Origin: Larkinella knui
GTDB taxonomy: Bacteria; Bacteroidota; Bacteroidia; Cytophagales; Spirosomataceae
Assembly: GCF_003858645.1 (NCBI RefSeq)
Contig: NZ_RQJP01000002.1
Coordinates: forward strand, 744,001 to 808,000
Length of the DNA stretch: 64,000 nucleotides
Direction of reading: 5' to 3'
The stretch's first letter is position 1; every line of letters starts with the position of its first letter. This document shows positions 44,095 to 53,544 of this stretch, one piece after another. The notes under the pieces were generated by a model. The model made no database searches. It saw only the letters and a program-made list of their open reading frames with translations, and was not told the DNA's origin. The position numbers were made by a program, and so were the translations under genes.

Positions 44095-45621
44095 CTATTT
44101 CTGCCACTCCCCATCCACCAACCGGAAGATGGCCAGCGGGTTATCGGCTTTCAGTGCGTCGGGCAGCAGCGCATCCGGGAAGTTCTGGTAGCAAACAGGC
44201 CGGGCAAACCGCCGGATGGCATTCGTACCGACCGAAGTCGAACGAACATCCGTCGTTGCCGGATACGGGCCGCCGTGGTTCATGGCGTGACTGACTTCCA
44301 CCCCCGTTGGAAAACCGTTGATCAGCACCCGGCCCACTTTCTGTTCCAGAATTTCCAGTAAATCCGCGTATTCCAGCAATTCGTCGGGTGTGCCATACAC
44401 CGTCGCCGTCAGGTGACCTTCCAGCCTCCGCGCCACCGCCAGAATTTCCTCTTTCGTATCAGCCGTCACCAGCAGGCTGCTCGGCCCGAATACTTCTTCC
44501 GTCAGTTCCGGATGTTCCAGCAGAACATCGGCGGTGGTCGAAAGTAAGGTCGGATGCGCGGCCGCATACCCATCGACAACGGTTTCGGATGTGCTGGCAA
44601 CTAACACCCGCGAAACAGAATTAAGCCGTTCCAGTCCACTGGTGTAGGCCTGATAAATGCCTTTCGTCAGCATCGGTGTCGGCTGCGTCTGCGTCATCGC
44701 CAACCGCGCCTGACTCAAAAAGGCGTCTCCCCCATCCGACTGTTTGACAATCGCCAGACCGGGATTCGTACAAAACTGCCCAACACCGAGGGTTACCGAA
44801 TCGACATAGGCCTTCGCCAGATCCAAGCCTTTCTCTTTCAATATCGCCGGCAGGAAAAATACCGGGTTCGTACTTCCCATTTCGGAATAAACCGGAATCG
44901 GTTCCGGACGGCGGACGGCAGCATCATAAATCGCTTTGCCACCCCGAAACGAACCCGTAAAACCGATGGCTTTGATCAGCGGATGTTCCACAATGGCCAT
45001 CCCGACGGCCACGCCGGTCCCCTGTACCATCTGAAAAACGCCTTCCGGTAATCCACTGGCAGCTATGGCCTTGCGAATGGCCTGACCGACGAGTTCCGAC
45101 GTGCCGGGGTGAGCCGGATGGGCTTTGACGACCACCGGACAGCCAGCCGCCAGGGCCGAAGTCGTGTCGCCACCCGCCACCGAGAACGCCAGGGGAAAGT
45201 TGCTTGCCCCAAAAATACCGACGGGTCCCAACGGAATCAGCATCTGCCGCAAATCCGGACGGGGCAGCGGCTGGCGGTCGGGCAGGGCAGTATCGATGCG
45301 GGCATCGACCCACGAACCTTCGCGGAGGTATTGTGCAAAAAGCCGCAACTGGCCCGTTGTCCGGCCGCGCTCGCCCGTCAGCCGACCGAGCGGCAAAGCG
45401 GTTTCAAGATTGGCGCGTTCGAGCAGTTCCGGCCCCAGGGCCATGATTTCATCAGCAATGCGTTCCAGAAACTGCGCTTTGGCTTCGCCGGAAAGTTTGC
45501 GATAGATCGGAAAAGCCGCGGCTGCCTGCTGACAGGCCTGGTCTACTTCCTGCTCGGTCGATTCACTGAATGCCCCGGCTAATGCTTCGCCGGTGGCAGG
45601 ATTAATGGCTTGAAAACTCAT
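44095..45621 (-). CDS. Aldehyde dehydrogenase, 2-oxoglutarate-semialdehyde type
   Basis: 508 residues. It oxidises an aldehyde to an acid with NAD(P)+. Cofactor cleft: GIFGASNFPLAFSVAGGDTT and VVVKAHPAHPGTS. IGFTGSFRGG is a nucleotide-binding turn. The catalytic Cys is in LGVGQFCTNPGLAIV, and the Glu in YSEMGSTNPVF. It is closest in character to alpha-ketoglutarate-semialdehyde (2,5-dioxovalerate) dehydrogenases. It lies 4 bp downstream of an FAH-family dehydratase gene, the expected previous step, which strengthens the call. The specific aldehyde remains inferred. Confidence 0.85.
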   Translation of the reverse strand: MSFQAINPATGEALAGAFSESTEQEVDQACQQAAAAFPIYRKLSGEAKAQFLERIADEIMALGPELLERANLETALPLGRLTGERGRTTGQLRLFAQYLREGSWVDARIDTALPDRQPLPRPDLRQMLIPLGPVGIFGASNFPLAFSVAGGDTTSALAAGCPVVVKAHPAHPGTSELVGQAIRKAIAASGLPEGVFQMVQGTGVAVGMAIVEHPLIKAIGFTGSFRGGKAIYDAAVRRPEPIPVYSEMGSTNPVFFLPAILKEKGLDLAKAYVDSVTLGVGQFCTNPGLAIVKQSDGGDAFLSQARLAMTQTQPTPMLTKGIYQAYTSGLERLNSVSRVLVASTSETVVDGYAAAHPTLLSTTADVLLEHPELTEEVFGPSSLLVTADTKEEILAVARRLEGHLTATVYGTPDELLEYADLLEILEQKVGRVLINGFPTGVEVSHAMNHGGPYPATTDVRSTSVGTNAIRRFARPVCYQNFPDALLPDALKADNPLAIFRLVDGEWQK

Positions 45622-45625
45622 GTTT

Positions 45626-46480
45626 TTAATTTTGTACCGTATTAATTAACGTACCGATTCCATCAATGGTAATATGCACCTCATCGCCAATGGCCAGCGT
45701 AAAATCATCGCCGGGGACAATACCGGTGCCGGTCATTAAATAACACCCGTGCGGAAAACTAGTTTCACGGAACAGAAACGAAACCAGTTCGTCATGCTGC
45801 CGTTTCATGCGATTGATGGCAATATTCTCATCAAAAACCGCCTTTCCATCGCGCCGGATTTCGATCCGAATCAGGGTTTCGGGCGAAATGGGGGCTTCCG
45901 GAACATACAGACACGGCCCGATGGCGGCCGCACCATCGTAGGTTTTTGCCTGCGGCAGATACAACGGGTTTTCGCCTTCGATGCTCCGCGAACTCATGTC
46001 GTTGCCCACGGTATAGCCCACAATTTTGCCGTTTGAGGTGATAAAAAGCGTCAGTTCCGGTTCCGGAACGTTCCAGGTCGAGTCTTTGCGGATGCGCACG
46101 GCATCGCCCGAACCAACGGCGCGGGCGGCCGTGGATTTAAAGAATAACTCGGGGCGCTCGGCGTCGTAAACGCGTTCGTAAAAATCCCCGCCCCCGGCAT
46201 CTTTCGATTCTTCCATGCGGGCGTTGCGGCTTTTGAGGTACGTTACGCCCGACGCCCAGATTTCCTGCTGGTTGATGGGCGGCAATAATTGGGTTTCGGT
46301 CCAGGTGCGGTATTCGTCGGAAGCCGTCGTTGAAGGCACTTCCTGCTGTAGAAAATTGAACAGATCGTCCTGATTGACGAGGTAATCCCAGTCGTCGCTC
46401 GGAGCGCGGTGAAAAAGGGATGGTCCGTCGGTGCGGTTATCTTCAACAACGATGCCCTGGCGGGTGCGGTACAGTTTCAT
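45626..46480 (-). CDS. FAH-family 2-keto-3-deoxy-pentonate dehydratase (likely)
   Basis: 284 residues. The fumarylacetoacetate-hydrolase fold is seen in [40 protein letters not shown] and [10 protein letters not shown], which hold the metal ligands Glu/Glu/Asp. [15 protein letters not shown] is typical of the branch that dehydrates 2-keto-3-deoxy-pentonates to 2-oxoglutarate semialdehyde (XylX/KdaD type). The next gene, 4 bp later, is a semialdehyde dehydrogenase, so the pair would convert 2-keto-3-deoxy-xylonate or -arabinonate to 2-oxoglutarate. No dehydrogenase or first dehydratase is nearby. Confidence 0.8.
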   Translation of the reverse strand: MKLYRTRQGIVVEDNRTDGPSLFHRAPSDDWDYLVNQDDLFNFLQQEVPSTTASDEYRTWTETQLLPPINQQEIWASGVTYLKSRNARMEESKDAGGGDFYERVYDAERPELFFKSTAARAVGSGDAVRIRKDSTWNVPEPELTLFITSNGKIVGYTVGNDMSSRSIEGENPLYLPQAKTYDGAAAIGPCLYVPEAPISPETLIRIEIRRDGKAVFDENIAINRMKRQHDELVSFLFRETSFPHGCYLMTGTGIVPGDDFTLAIGDEVHITIDGIGTLINTVQN

Positions 46481-46664
46481 GAAGGATTGAGGAATTGAGT
46501 TTGACTATAAAGACCGCAAAAATGGACATTTTTACGCAGGATTTTAAGAAATTTCGAATGGAAAATCCGGCAAAAGGAATTAATTTAGAACGAAATTGTC
46601 AGTTCCCGGCAGGCCGTTCTCTCTTTCTTCGGGGGTCACCTGCGGAGAACTTTTTACTGAAAAA

Positions 46665-47357
46665 ATGCTCCACAAAACCCGAGGAATCGTTCTGAGTTAT
46701 TTTCGCTACCGCGAAACATCCATCATTGTCCGCATCTACACGGAAGAATTCGGGCTACAAAGCTACCTCGTTAATGGGGTCCGGTCGGCCAAAAGCAAAA
46801 CCAACCGGATTGCTTTTTTCCAGCCGTTGACCCTGCTGGACATGGTGGTTTATTACAAACCGGGCAAAGATTTACACCGGCTTTCGGAAGTAAAGGTCAA
46901 TTTTCCGTTTCAACACATTCCGTTCGACATTGCCAAATCCAGTATGGCGTTGTTTGTCAGTGAAATGCTGACCAAAACGCTGAAGGAAGAAGCCAGCAAC
47001 CAGGCTTTGTTTTACTTTTTAATGGATAGCGTGCTGTATCTGGAAGAAGCGGAGGCCGATTATGAGAATTTCCATCTGGCTTTTTTACTGAAACTGGCTT
47101 TCTTCTTGGGGTTTGGCCCGAGCAACGCCCGCGAATTCGAAGGCCAGTTGCAGGAGCAGAAATACCCGTTCCTGCCCGATGACGCGGCCGAAAAAGCTCT
47201 GAATCACTTTTTGCGCCAGCCCCTGGCGACCCCCGTTAAAATCTCCCGCCTGACCCGCGCCGAATTGCTGGATGCGCTGGTGGCTTTTTATCAGATTCAC
47301 ATCGACGGTTTGGGCGAAATCAAGTCGCTGTCGGTGTTGCGGGAGGTATTGAGTTGA
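46665..47357 (+). CDS. recO: DNA repair protein RecO
   Basis: 230 residues from the ATG at 46665; the frame upstream to 46596 is not conserved-looking. RecO works with RecF and RecR to load RecA on SSB-coated single-strand gaps. The OB-fold N-terminus is MLHKTRGIVLSYFRYRETS, then IVRIYTEEFGLQSYLVNGVR. The helical C-terminal part contains FPFQHIPFDIAKSSMALFVS, EMLTKTLKEE and LAFFLGFGPSN. The zinc Cys cluster of some RecO proteins is absent, as in other Bacteroidota. A palindrome lies directly after the stop. Confidence 0.9.
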   Translation: MLHKTRGIVLSYFRYRETSIIVRIYTEEFGLQSYLVNGVRSAKSKTNRIAFFQPLTLLDMVVYYKPGKDLHRLSEVKVNFPFQHIPFDIAKSSMALFVSEMLTKTLKEEASNQALFYFLMDSVLYLEEAEADYENFHLAFLLKLAFFLGFGPSNAREFEGQLQEQKYPFLPDDAAEKALNHFLRQPLATPVKISRLTRAELLDALVAFYQIHIDGLGEIKSLSVLREVLS

Positions 47358-47358
47358 A

Positions 47359-47465
47359 AAAGAGGTTGTTTCGCGGAGTTCAGCGGAGAAAAAAGGGAGT
47401 TAACGGAGTTATTTTTCTCTGCGTAACTCTGCTTTCTCCGCTGAACTCCGCGAAACAACCTCTTT
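47359..47465. repeat. Palindromic repeat, GCAGAG/GCGGAG family, copy 3
   Basis: Perfect 33-bp arms at 47359-47391 and 47433-47465 (core TTTCGCGGAGTTCAGCGGAG), with an inner pair GAGTTAACGGAGTTA / TAACTC. It begins 1 bp after recO and ends on the base before the lptB stop codon. Confidence 0.93.
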
Positions 47466-48197
47466 CTAAATCTTCCGTTTCAACTCGAAATTCTGCCCCA
47501 GGTACACCCGTCGGACCTGCTCGTCGTTGGCCAGATCCTCGGCGGTTCCCTGCTTCAGGATTTTGCCTTCAAACAGGAGGTACGCCCGGTCGGTGATGGA
47601 AAGCGTTTCGTTGACGTTGTGGTCGGTGATCAGAATGCCGATGTTCCGGTGTTTAAGCTGGGCCACAATGCTTTGAATATCTTCGACGGCAATGGGATCG
47701 ACACCGGCAAAGGGCTCGTCGAGCAGAATAAATTTGGGGTCAACGGCCAAACTCCGGGCAATTTCGGTGCGCCGACGCTCACCACCCGACAGCACTTTTC
47801 CCCGGTTTTTCCGAACGTGCGTCAGGCTGAATTCTTCCAGCAACTGCTCCACTTTTTCTTTTTGCGCCTGCCGCGACAGATCGGTCATTTCCAACACCGC
47901 CAGCACATTTTCTTCCACCGTCAAATCCCGGAAAATCGACGCTTCCTGTGCCAGATAACCGATGCCCAGCCGGGCGCGTTTGTACATGGGCAAACTGGTA
48001 ATGTCCTGATTGTCCAGATACACTTTGCCGCTATTGGGCTTGATCAGTCCGACGGCCATGTAAAACGAGGTGGTTTTTCCCGCACCATTGGGCCCGAGCA
48101 AACCGACAATCTCACCCTGTTCGACCTGATAGGTTACGCGGTCGTTGACCAGCCGGGAGCCGTATTTTTTAACTAAATTTTCGGTTCGAAGAATCAT
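47466..48197 (-). CDS. lptB: LPS export ABC transporter ATP-binding protein
   Basis: 243 residues. It powers extraction of lipopolysaccharide from the inner membrane with LptF, LptG and LptC. Walker [16 protein letters not shown]-loop [16 protein letters not shown], signature [16 protein letters not shown], Walker [14 protein letters not shown] and H-loop [12 protein letters not shown] are all present and spaced as in LptB. It follows recJ on the same strand after a 51-bp gap. The other lpt genes are not in the window. Confidence 0.94.
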   Translation of the reverse strand: MILRTENLVKKYGSRLVNDRVTYQVEQGEIVGLLGPNGAGKTTSFYMAVGLIKPNSGKVYLDNQDITSLPMYKRARLGIGYLAQEASIFRDLTVEENVLAVLEMTDLSRQAQKEKVEQLLEEFSLTHVRKNRGKVLSGGERRRTEIARSLAVDPKFILLDEPFAGVDPIAVEDIQSIVAQLKHRNIGILITDHNVNETLSITDRAYLLFEGKILKQGTAEDLANDEQVRRVYLGQNFELKRKI

Positions 48198-48248
48198 GTT
48201 TTTATGGCTCCGTTTTTCGCCGGTTTTTTATCCGGCGAATTCCGCGGC

Positions 48249-49982
48249 TTACTGTTCAGCGCCCACGGTTGCCTTTATATCTTTCAAATATAACTGCAAC
48301 GATTTGTTCCCGTTATAATTATTCTCTTCGATCTGGTAACAAATGGCAAAAGGCTGGTCGCGCCGGAGGAAAAGGGCGTGGTGGGCCATGTTAAAACCAA
48401 TGGCCGTAAACCGCTGGTACGACCCCTGCTGCTGTACGGTTATTTTCAAATGTTTTTCCTTCATAATGTACGGCTCCCCAACCAGATAGACGTCACTGGT
48501 CGAAAAAACCGGCGCCATATTCTGTGGTCCAAAAGGCGACATTTGCTTCAGAATGTTGTAGAATTTCTGGTCGATGGCGTCGAAGTCAAGCGGTAAATCA
48601 ATTTCAATCATCGGAACAAGCTGCTCAGCCTGAATGCGCCGGGTCACAACTTCCTCAAACTTCTGCTGAAACGCTTTGATGTTCTCCAGTTTGAGGGTCA
48701 AACCGGCGGCAAACGTATGTCCGCCAAATTGTTCGAGCAAATCAGAGCACTCTTCAATGGCTTCGTAGACGTCAAAACCGGGTACTGACCGCGCCGAGCC
48801 GGCGGCCCGGTTGTGCGACTCGGTCAAAATGATGGTAGGCCGGTGGTATTTTTCAATGCAGCGCGACGCCACGATGCCAATCACGCCCTTGTGCCAGGTA
48901 TTGTTGAAAAGCACCGTACTTTTTGCGTTCAGCAGCCATTCGTCGCCCTGAATCATCGCCAGTGCCTGTTCAGTGATGCTCGTGTCGTACTGCCGGCGGC
49001 TGTTGTTATGTTCGTTGATGGCGAACGCAAAGTCGGTGGCTTCTTCTTCCGTTTCGGCCAGCAACAACTGCACGGCGGCTTTGGCGTGTTTAATCCGCCC
49101 GGCGGCATTGATCCGTGGCCCCAATCCAAACACGACGTTGGTAATGTCCAGTTCGGAGCTGAACCCGGCAATTTTAATGAGTGCCTGCAAGCCAAAACCC
49201 GGCGAAGAATTCAACCGTTTCAGACCATAATAAGCCAGCACCCGGTTTTCGCCCACAATGGGCACAATATCCGACGCAATGCTGATCGCCAGCAAGTCCA
49301 GATATCCAAACAGGCGATCGAGCGGAATGCCCCGGAACAGGCACAGCGCCTGAAGCAGTTTAAAACCAACGCCACAACCGGTCAGTTCTTTGTAGGGATA
49401 GTCGCAATCCGACCGCTTGGGATCGAGCACAGCCGCTGCCCGCGGAAGTTCGGCGCCGGGGCGGTGGTGATCGCAGATGATGAATTCAATGTTTTTCTCC
49501 AGGGCTTCATCCACCCGATCGACGGATTTGATACCGCAGTCCAGACTGACAATCAGCGAAAAACCGTTCTCAGCCGCCCACTCAATACCTTGAGAGGAAA
49601 TACCGTATCCCTCTTTATACCGATCCGGAATGTAGTAATCCAGATTGTCATACAGAGTCTTCATGAACCCGTAGAACAACGCCACCGACGTGGTGCCGTC
49701 CACGTCATAATCGCCATAGACCAGAATTTTTTCACCCCTGACCATCGCCATTTGCAGCCTCAAAACGGCCTTTTCCATGTCTTTCATCAGAAAAGGATCA
49801 TGGAGATGCGGGAGTTCGGGGCGGAAATAGGTGCGCGCCTGTTCAAAGTTATGCACCCCCCGCTGGACCAGCAGCATCGCCATGAACGGATTTACCTTCA
49901 GATCACGCGTCAAATTCTCCACTGCCTGTAACTCCTCAGGTGACTCCGGAATCGGTCGGTATAGCCAGCGTTTCTCACTCAT
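48249..49982 (-). CDS. recJ: Single-strand-specific exonuclease RecJ
   Basis: 577 residues from the ATG at 49982; the frame to 50057 is extended but not conserved. A 5'-3' exonuclease used in recombination and mismatch repair. DHH phosphoesterase motifs: KILVYGDYDVDGTTSVALFY (motif I/II), LIVSLDCGIKSVDRVDEA, FIICDHHRPGAELPRAAAVL (DHH) and GVGFKLLQALC. The DHHA1 part contains HKGVIGIVASRCIEKYHRPT and FGGHTFAAGLTL, followed by the OB domain. Normal length. It is upstream of lptB on the same strand. Confidence 0.95.
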   Translation of the reverse strand: MSEKRWLYRPIPESPEELQAVENLTRDLKVNPFMAMLLVQRGVHNFEQARTYFRPELPHLHDPFLMKDMEKAVLRLQMAMVRGEKILVYGDYDVDGTTSVALFYGFMKTLYDNLDYYIPDRYKEGYGISSQGIEWAAENGFSLIVSLDCGIKSVDRVDEALEKNIEFIICDHHRPGAELPRAAAVLDPKRSDCDYPYKELTGCGVGFKLLQALCLFRGIPLDRLFGYLDLLAISIASDIVPIVGENRVLAYYGLKRLNSSPGFGLQALIKIAGFSSELDITNVVFGLGPRINAAGRIKHAKAAVQLLLAETEEEATDFAFAINEHNNSRRQYDTSITEQALAMIQGDEWLLNAKSTVLFNNTWHKGVIGIVASRCIEKYHRPTIILTESHNRAAGSARSVPGFDVYEAIEECSDLLEQFGGHTFAAGLTLKLENIKAFQQKFEEVVTRRIQAEQLVPMIEIDLPLDFDAIDQKFYNILKQMSPFGPQNMAPVFSTSDVYLVGEPYIMKEKHLKITVQQQGSYQRFTAIGFNMAHHALFLRRDQPFAICYQIEENNYNGNKSLQLYLKDIKATVGAEQ

Positions 49983-50091
49983 ACTGCAAATTAAAAAGAA
50001 AAAGGTAGTACGGAAAACAAAAATCGGCAAGGTCCGGCGACGAATCGTCCAGGCCATGCCGGTTTCAGTACCGGTTCACTGAAAAGCGGTT

Positions 50092-51183
50092 TTATTGAAC
50101 AACAAGCTTGATGGTTCGTTGCTGATTAGTTTGGCCGAACCGAAGCAAATACAAACCCGGTTTCAACGGAATGGCCGGGCGCAGGAGCCAATCGGTCTCG
50201 GATTGCCGGATCAATTGGAAAGAAAGCAACTGGCCCGTAACGGTCAGCAACTGCAAACGGGCCGGGTCGATGGTGGCAGCTTTCAGTCGAATTTCATGGC
50301 CGGACGTGGGGTTATCGCAAACCACCACTTGCTCCGCTGCGCGGCTGACCGAAATCAGTTTGGAGGGTTGCGTCGTCCCGTCATGATCCACCTGCCGAAG
50401 CCGGTAGTAACTCGTTCCGGCCAGGGCTTCGCCATCGGTAAAGGTATACAATTGCCTGCCGACGGTATGGCCGACTGCTGTCACCTGCCCGATGTCACCA
50501 AATTCTTTTGCGTCAGCACTGCGTTCAATTACAAAATGACTAGCCTTACGTTCCCAGACGGTTTCCCACGTAAGCTGATTGCCGTTGCGTTCTGCAGCAC
50601 CTTTAAAAAAAGCAAATTCGACCGGAAGCGCAGTGGTGGCCGTGACGGTAAAATCATCGATTCGGAAAGCGGTGGTGCAGGCAGCCCCACTTGGGGGAGT
50701 GTAGCGAAATCGGAAAGTTAGACTGGCCTGATTTTCAGCGGCTGTTGGCAAATTAAAAACCGAAGCACCCCAGGTGGCGGATGTGGGCCCTGAAATATCA
50801 GACGAAATTGTGGTCCAGTTTGTTCCGCCATCAACACTGAATTCAAATGCGATCGGTAGCGCGAAAGCGGTCGTTTTTCGTCGACCAAAACCGACCATAA
50901 TACTGGTTTGTCCTACGGTGCTGATGGCGGGTGATGTAGCCGTCTGTTCCGAACTTCCTCCGCAGGCACCGAGTGATAAATTATTTCCTCCGGAAGCGGT
51001 AAACGGTGTGGTGTAAGTCCCGCTTGGGGAGGTGGAATTTACAACGATAGCCGTTGTGCTGCTTGGCACCCAACCGCCCAAACCGGAGGTAAAATTCTGG
51101 GAATAAATGGTTTGCGCCATAACCGGTTTCGGCGCGAGGAAAATAAAGACAGCCAGGCTGATCAATCGTAAAATAGTATTCAT
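50092..51183 (-). CDS. Exported T9SS cargo protein, copy B
   Basis: 363 residues. Signal peptide 1-23 (MNTILRLISLAVFIFLAPKP, then VMA). Beta-rich middle part (TASGGNNLSLGACGGSSEQT, TAFRIDDFTVTATTALPVEF). From ALPVEFAFFKGAAERNGNQL to YRLRQVDHDGTTQPSKL it has the module common in Bacteroidota exported proteins just before a T9SS tail. The C-terminus (VVVCDNPTSGHEIRLK to KPGLYLLRFG) is the sorting domain. Passenger function unknown. A tandem paralogue lies 12 bp upstream. Confidence 0.82.
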   Translation of the reverse strand: MNTILRLISLAVFIFLAPKPVMAQTIYSQNFTSGLGGWVPSSTTAIVVNSTSPSGTYTTPFTASGGNNLSLGACGGSSEQTATSPAISTVGQTSIMVGFGRRKTTAFALPIAFEFSVDGGTNWTTISSDISGPTSATWGASVFNLPTAAENQASLTFRFRYTPPSGAACTTAFRIDDFTVTATTALPVEFAFFKGAAERNGNQLTWETVWERKASHFVIERSADAKEFGDIGQVTAVGHTVGRQLYTFTDGEALAGTSYYRLRQVDHDGTTQPSKLISVSRAAEQVVVCDNPTSGHEIRLKAATIDPARLQLLTVTGQLLSFQLIRQSETDWLLRPAIPLKPGLYLLRFGQTNQQRTIKLVVQ

Positions 51184-51195
51184 GGATGCAGGGAT

Positions 51196-52371
51196 TTAAT
51201 TGCGGATACGCGTAGTTGAATCAACCAGCAGGCGAATTGCTTTATGGCCGGTTGCCTGCAGAAAATACACCCCGGTTTTCAAAGCTGTCAGGGGTTCCAG
51301 TGAAAGATGTCCCGTGCTGGTTTCCACCAAATTGAATTCGATAGTTTGCCCGTTCAAATCCGTTACTTTGATGGATTTCGAATCGATATCATTGAATTGC
51401 AGGTAAATAGCCCGACCATCCGACGGATTGGGGTAAACCGCCAGGTCGGGCAACCGACTGTCGTGCCGAACGGAAATGATTTTGGAATACTGCTTCGAAC
51501 CGTCTTTATCCACCTGCTGCAACCGGTAATAATTGGTCAGTTGGTGCGACTGGTCATCGACGAAGGAATACAACTGACGGCGGGTCGCATCCCCGCTGGC
51601 CCTGACCCGGCCGATGGGCGTAAACTCCTCCACATTTAAACTGTGCTCAACCGAAAAATAGCTGGCGTTGCGCTCTGAAACCGTTTCCCACGCAAGCTGG
51701 ATGACACTGCCGATGGATTTGGCCCGGAAATACGACATTTCAACCGGCAGAACGACGCCCGACCAGTCCATATCGCCGATGGTAAATCCCTGCGGATTCG
51801 GGTTCGATCCCGCTAAGGGGCCATTCCCATACACGATGATGAGGGTTTTGACCTTGGTTGGAAAAAATACTTTACTGACATTCGATGCCGTAGAGGAAGT
51901 AGCCAGGATTTCGTTCCCATTGACACTGTAGCCTGCTCCGGCCGTAATAACCGGCATAACCGGATTACCGAATTCATCCGTTGCAATGATGGTTACTTTA
52001 TCCTGATAGTTCCCGTTCGGATTGGTAAAATCGGTTTTGTATTGAAGCGCATTCAGGGGAAATTCCAGGCCGGTAACGGGGTCACCGAAGGTGAAACTGT
52101 AATTTTTGGTTTCACTTGCATTGGAAAAGTTCACACTGGGTGTCGATAAACCTGTCCCTACCGCATTGGGCGAAGCGTTTGAAAATAACCCGGGACCGCT
52201 GATATTGATAGCAACATTGACCGAAGGGGTACCAATTCCAACATACGAGTGTGAGGTTGCTCCCGCCGGATAAAGCGGTGCTGTGGTAGCAAAATCCAGA
52301 TCTTGCCCAAAAGCAGATGAAAAATTCAGCAGAGCGACAAACCCGGCAGAAATAAGATAACCGTATTTCAT
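51196..52371 (-). CDS. Exported T9SS cargo protein, copy A
   Basis: 391 residues from the ATG at 52371. Signal peptide MKYGYLISAGFVALLNFSSA. The first half is a different beta-rich passenger (SYVGIGTPSVNVAINISGPG, FTFGDPVTGLEFPLNALQYK). The second half shares with copy B the segment VLPVEMSYFRAK to NYYRLQQVDKDGSKQYS, and ends in a T9SS sorting tail (LAVYPNPSDGRAIYLQF to KTGVYFLQATG). So the two genes share their C-terminal half but carry different passengers. Confidence 0.82.
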   Translation of the reverse strand: MKYGYLISAGFVALLNFSSAFGQDLDFATTAPLYPAGATSHSYVGIGTPSVNVAINISGPGLFSNASPNAVGTGLSTPSVNFSNASETKNYSFTFGDPVTGLEFPLNALQYKTDFTNPNGNYQDKVTIIATDEFGNPVMPVITAGAGYSVNGNEILATSSTASNVSKVFFPTKVKTLIIVYGNGPLAGSNPNPQGFTIGDMDWSGVVLPVEMSYFRAKSIGSVIQLAWETVSERNASYFSVEHSLNVEEFTPIGRVRASGDATRRQLYSFVDDQSHQLTNYYRLQQVDKDGSKQYSKIISVRHDSRLPDLAVYPNPSDGRAIYLQFNDIDSKSIKVTDLNGQTIEFNLVETSTGHLSLEPLTALKTGVYFLQATGHKAIRLLVDSTTRIRN

Positions 52372-52519
52372 GGCACAGCGTGTTAAGTGGATCGAAATGC
52401 GAATACTAACACCCGTTTGACGCACGGTTTTTAAAAAAGTAATGAACTTACTCCAATATAATTTTATAATTAATAAACTTCACTATTTTAAGTTGAACTA
52501 ACCTTTGGTCCCGTAAACT

Positions 52520-53371
52520 TCAAGTAAACTGTTTGGCTTCCTGCCAATACACTTCCATCTCGTCCAACGTCATGTCTTTCAGTTGCCGACCGGCATTTCG
52601 GGCCTGTTCTTCCAGGTATTGAAACCGTTTGATGAACTTCTTGTTGGTGCGCTCCAGCGCCGTTTCGGGGTTGATATCGATGAAGCGGGCGTAGTTGACC
52701 AGCGAAAACAGCACATCGCCAAATTCTTTCTCAGCGCGTTCGAGGTCGATAACTTCATCGGTTTCGGCGTTGAACTCGTCCTTGAATTCCTGCATCTCTT
52801 CCTCCACTTTCTCCCAAACCTGCTGCTTTTCTTCCCAGTCGAAACCGGCACCCCGCGCTTTTTCCTGAATCCGCATGGCTTTCACTAAAGCCGGCAGAGA
52901 GCCCGGAACTCCGGCCAGCACCGATTTATTCCCTTCTTTCAGCTTCAACTGCTCCCAATTCTGCTTCACTTTTTCTTCGGTATCGGCCACCACGGTATTC
53001 CCGTTGGCGTCGCCATAAATGTGCGGATGGCGCGAAATCAGCTTGTCACAAACACTGTTCAGAACATCGCCAATGTCGAAGGTTGCCCCGGATTGCGGTT
53101 CTGAAGCAATTTTGGCGTAAAAAACCAGATGCAGCATGACGTCGCCCAGCTCTTTCCGGATTTCGGGCAGGTCTTTTTCCAGAATGGCGTCGGACAGTTC
53201 GTACGTTTCTTCGATGGTCAGGTGCCGAAGTGTGTCCATGGTTTGCTTGCGGTCCCAGGGGCATTGGTCGCGCAATTCGTCCATGATGGTCAGCAGGCGG
53301 TCAAAAGCCAGTAATTGTTCCTGCCGCCGAAGGGGCATCGTTTCCAGTTGTTGATTCAGGTTGGTTTGCAT
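52520..53371 (-). CDS. mazG: Nucleoside triphosphate pyrophosphohydrolase MazG
   Basis: 283 residues. It hydrolyses (d)NTPs to the monophosphates and pyrophosphate. Two all-alpha MazG repeats. The first contains IMDELRDQCPWDRKQTMDTL and LTIEETYELSDAILEKDLPE followed by IRKELGDVMLHLVFYAKIAS (the EExxE...ExxD magnesium site). The second contains EKVEEEMQEFKDEFNAE and EKEFGDVLFSLVNYARFIDI. Slightly longer than E. coli MazG (263). It has its own -7 box upstream. Confidence 0.94.
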   Translation of the reverse strand: MQTNLNQQLETMPLRRQEQLLAFDRLLTIMDELRDQCPWDRKQTMDTLRHLTIEETYELSDAILEKDLPEIRKELGDVMLHLVFYAKIASEPQSGATFDIGDVLNSVCDKLISRHPHIYGDANGNTVVADTEEKVKQNWEQLKLKEGNKSVLAGVPGSLPALVKAMRIQEKARGAGFDWEEKQQVWEKVEEEMQEFKDEFNAETDEVIDLERAEKEFGDVLFSLVNYARFIDINPETALERTNKKFIKRFQYLEEQARNAGRQLKDMTLDEMEVYWQEAKQFT

Positions 53372-53386
53372 CGGGATTATTTTTTA

Positions 53387-53394
53387 CAAAGTTA
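53387..53394 (-). promoter_or_regulatory. -7 box of mazG
   Basis: TAACTTTG on the minus strand, exact match, 15 bp before the ATG. A TTTG at 53411-53414 is 16 nt upstream, slightly close. Confidence 0.6.
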
Positions 53395-53544
53395 CACCTT
53401 TCAATCTCGACAAAAACACTTATCCTCAACACAATTGCCCAGACCCCAAATTGCCCGAATTCTCCATTCCTAAATATTTTTCCCCATTCACTTGCCCCGC
53501 ATTGCTTCAATTTGCTACTTTGTGGTTCAAAGTTCTTTTATGCT

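Noticed and set aside
48813-49931. 372-codon plus-strand frame opposite recJ
   Set aside because: recJ motifs are unambiguous on the minus strand; the opposite frame is a shadow.
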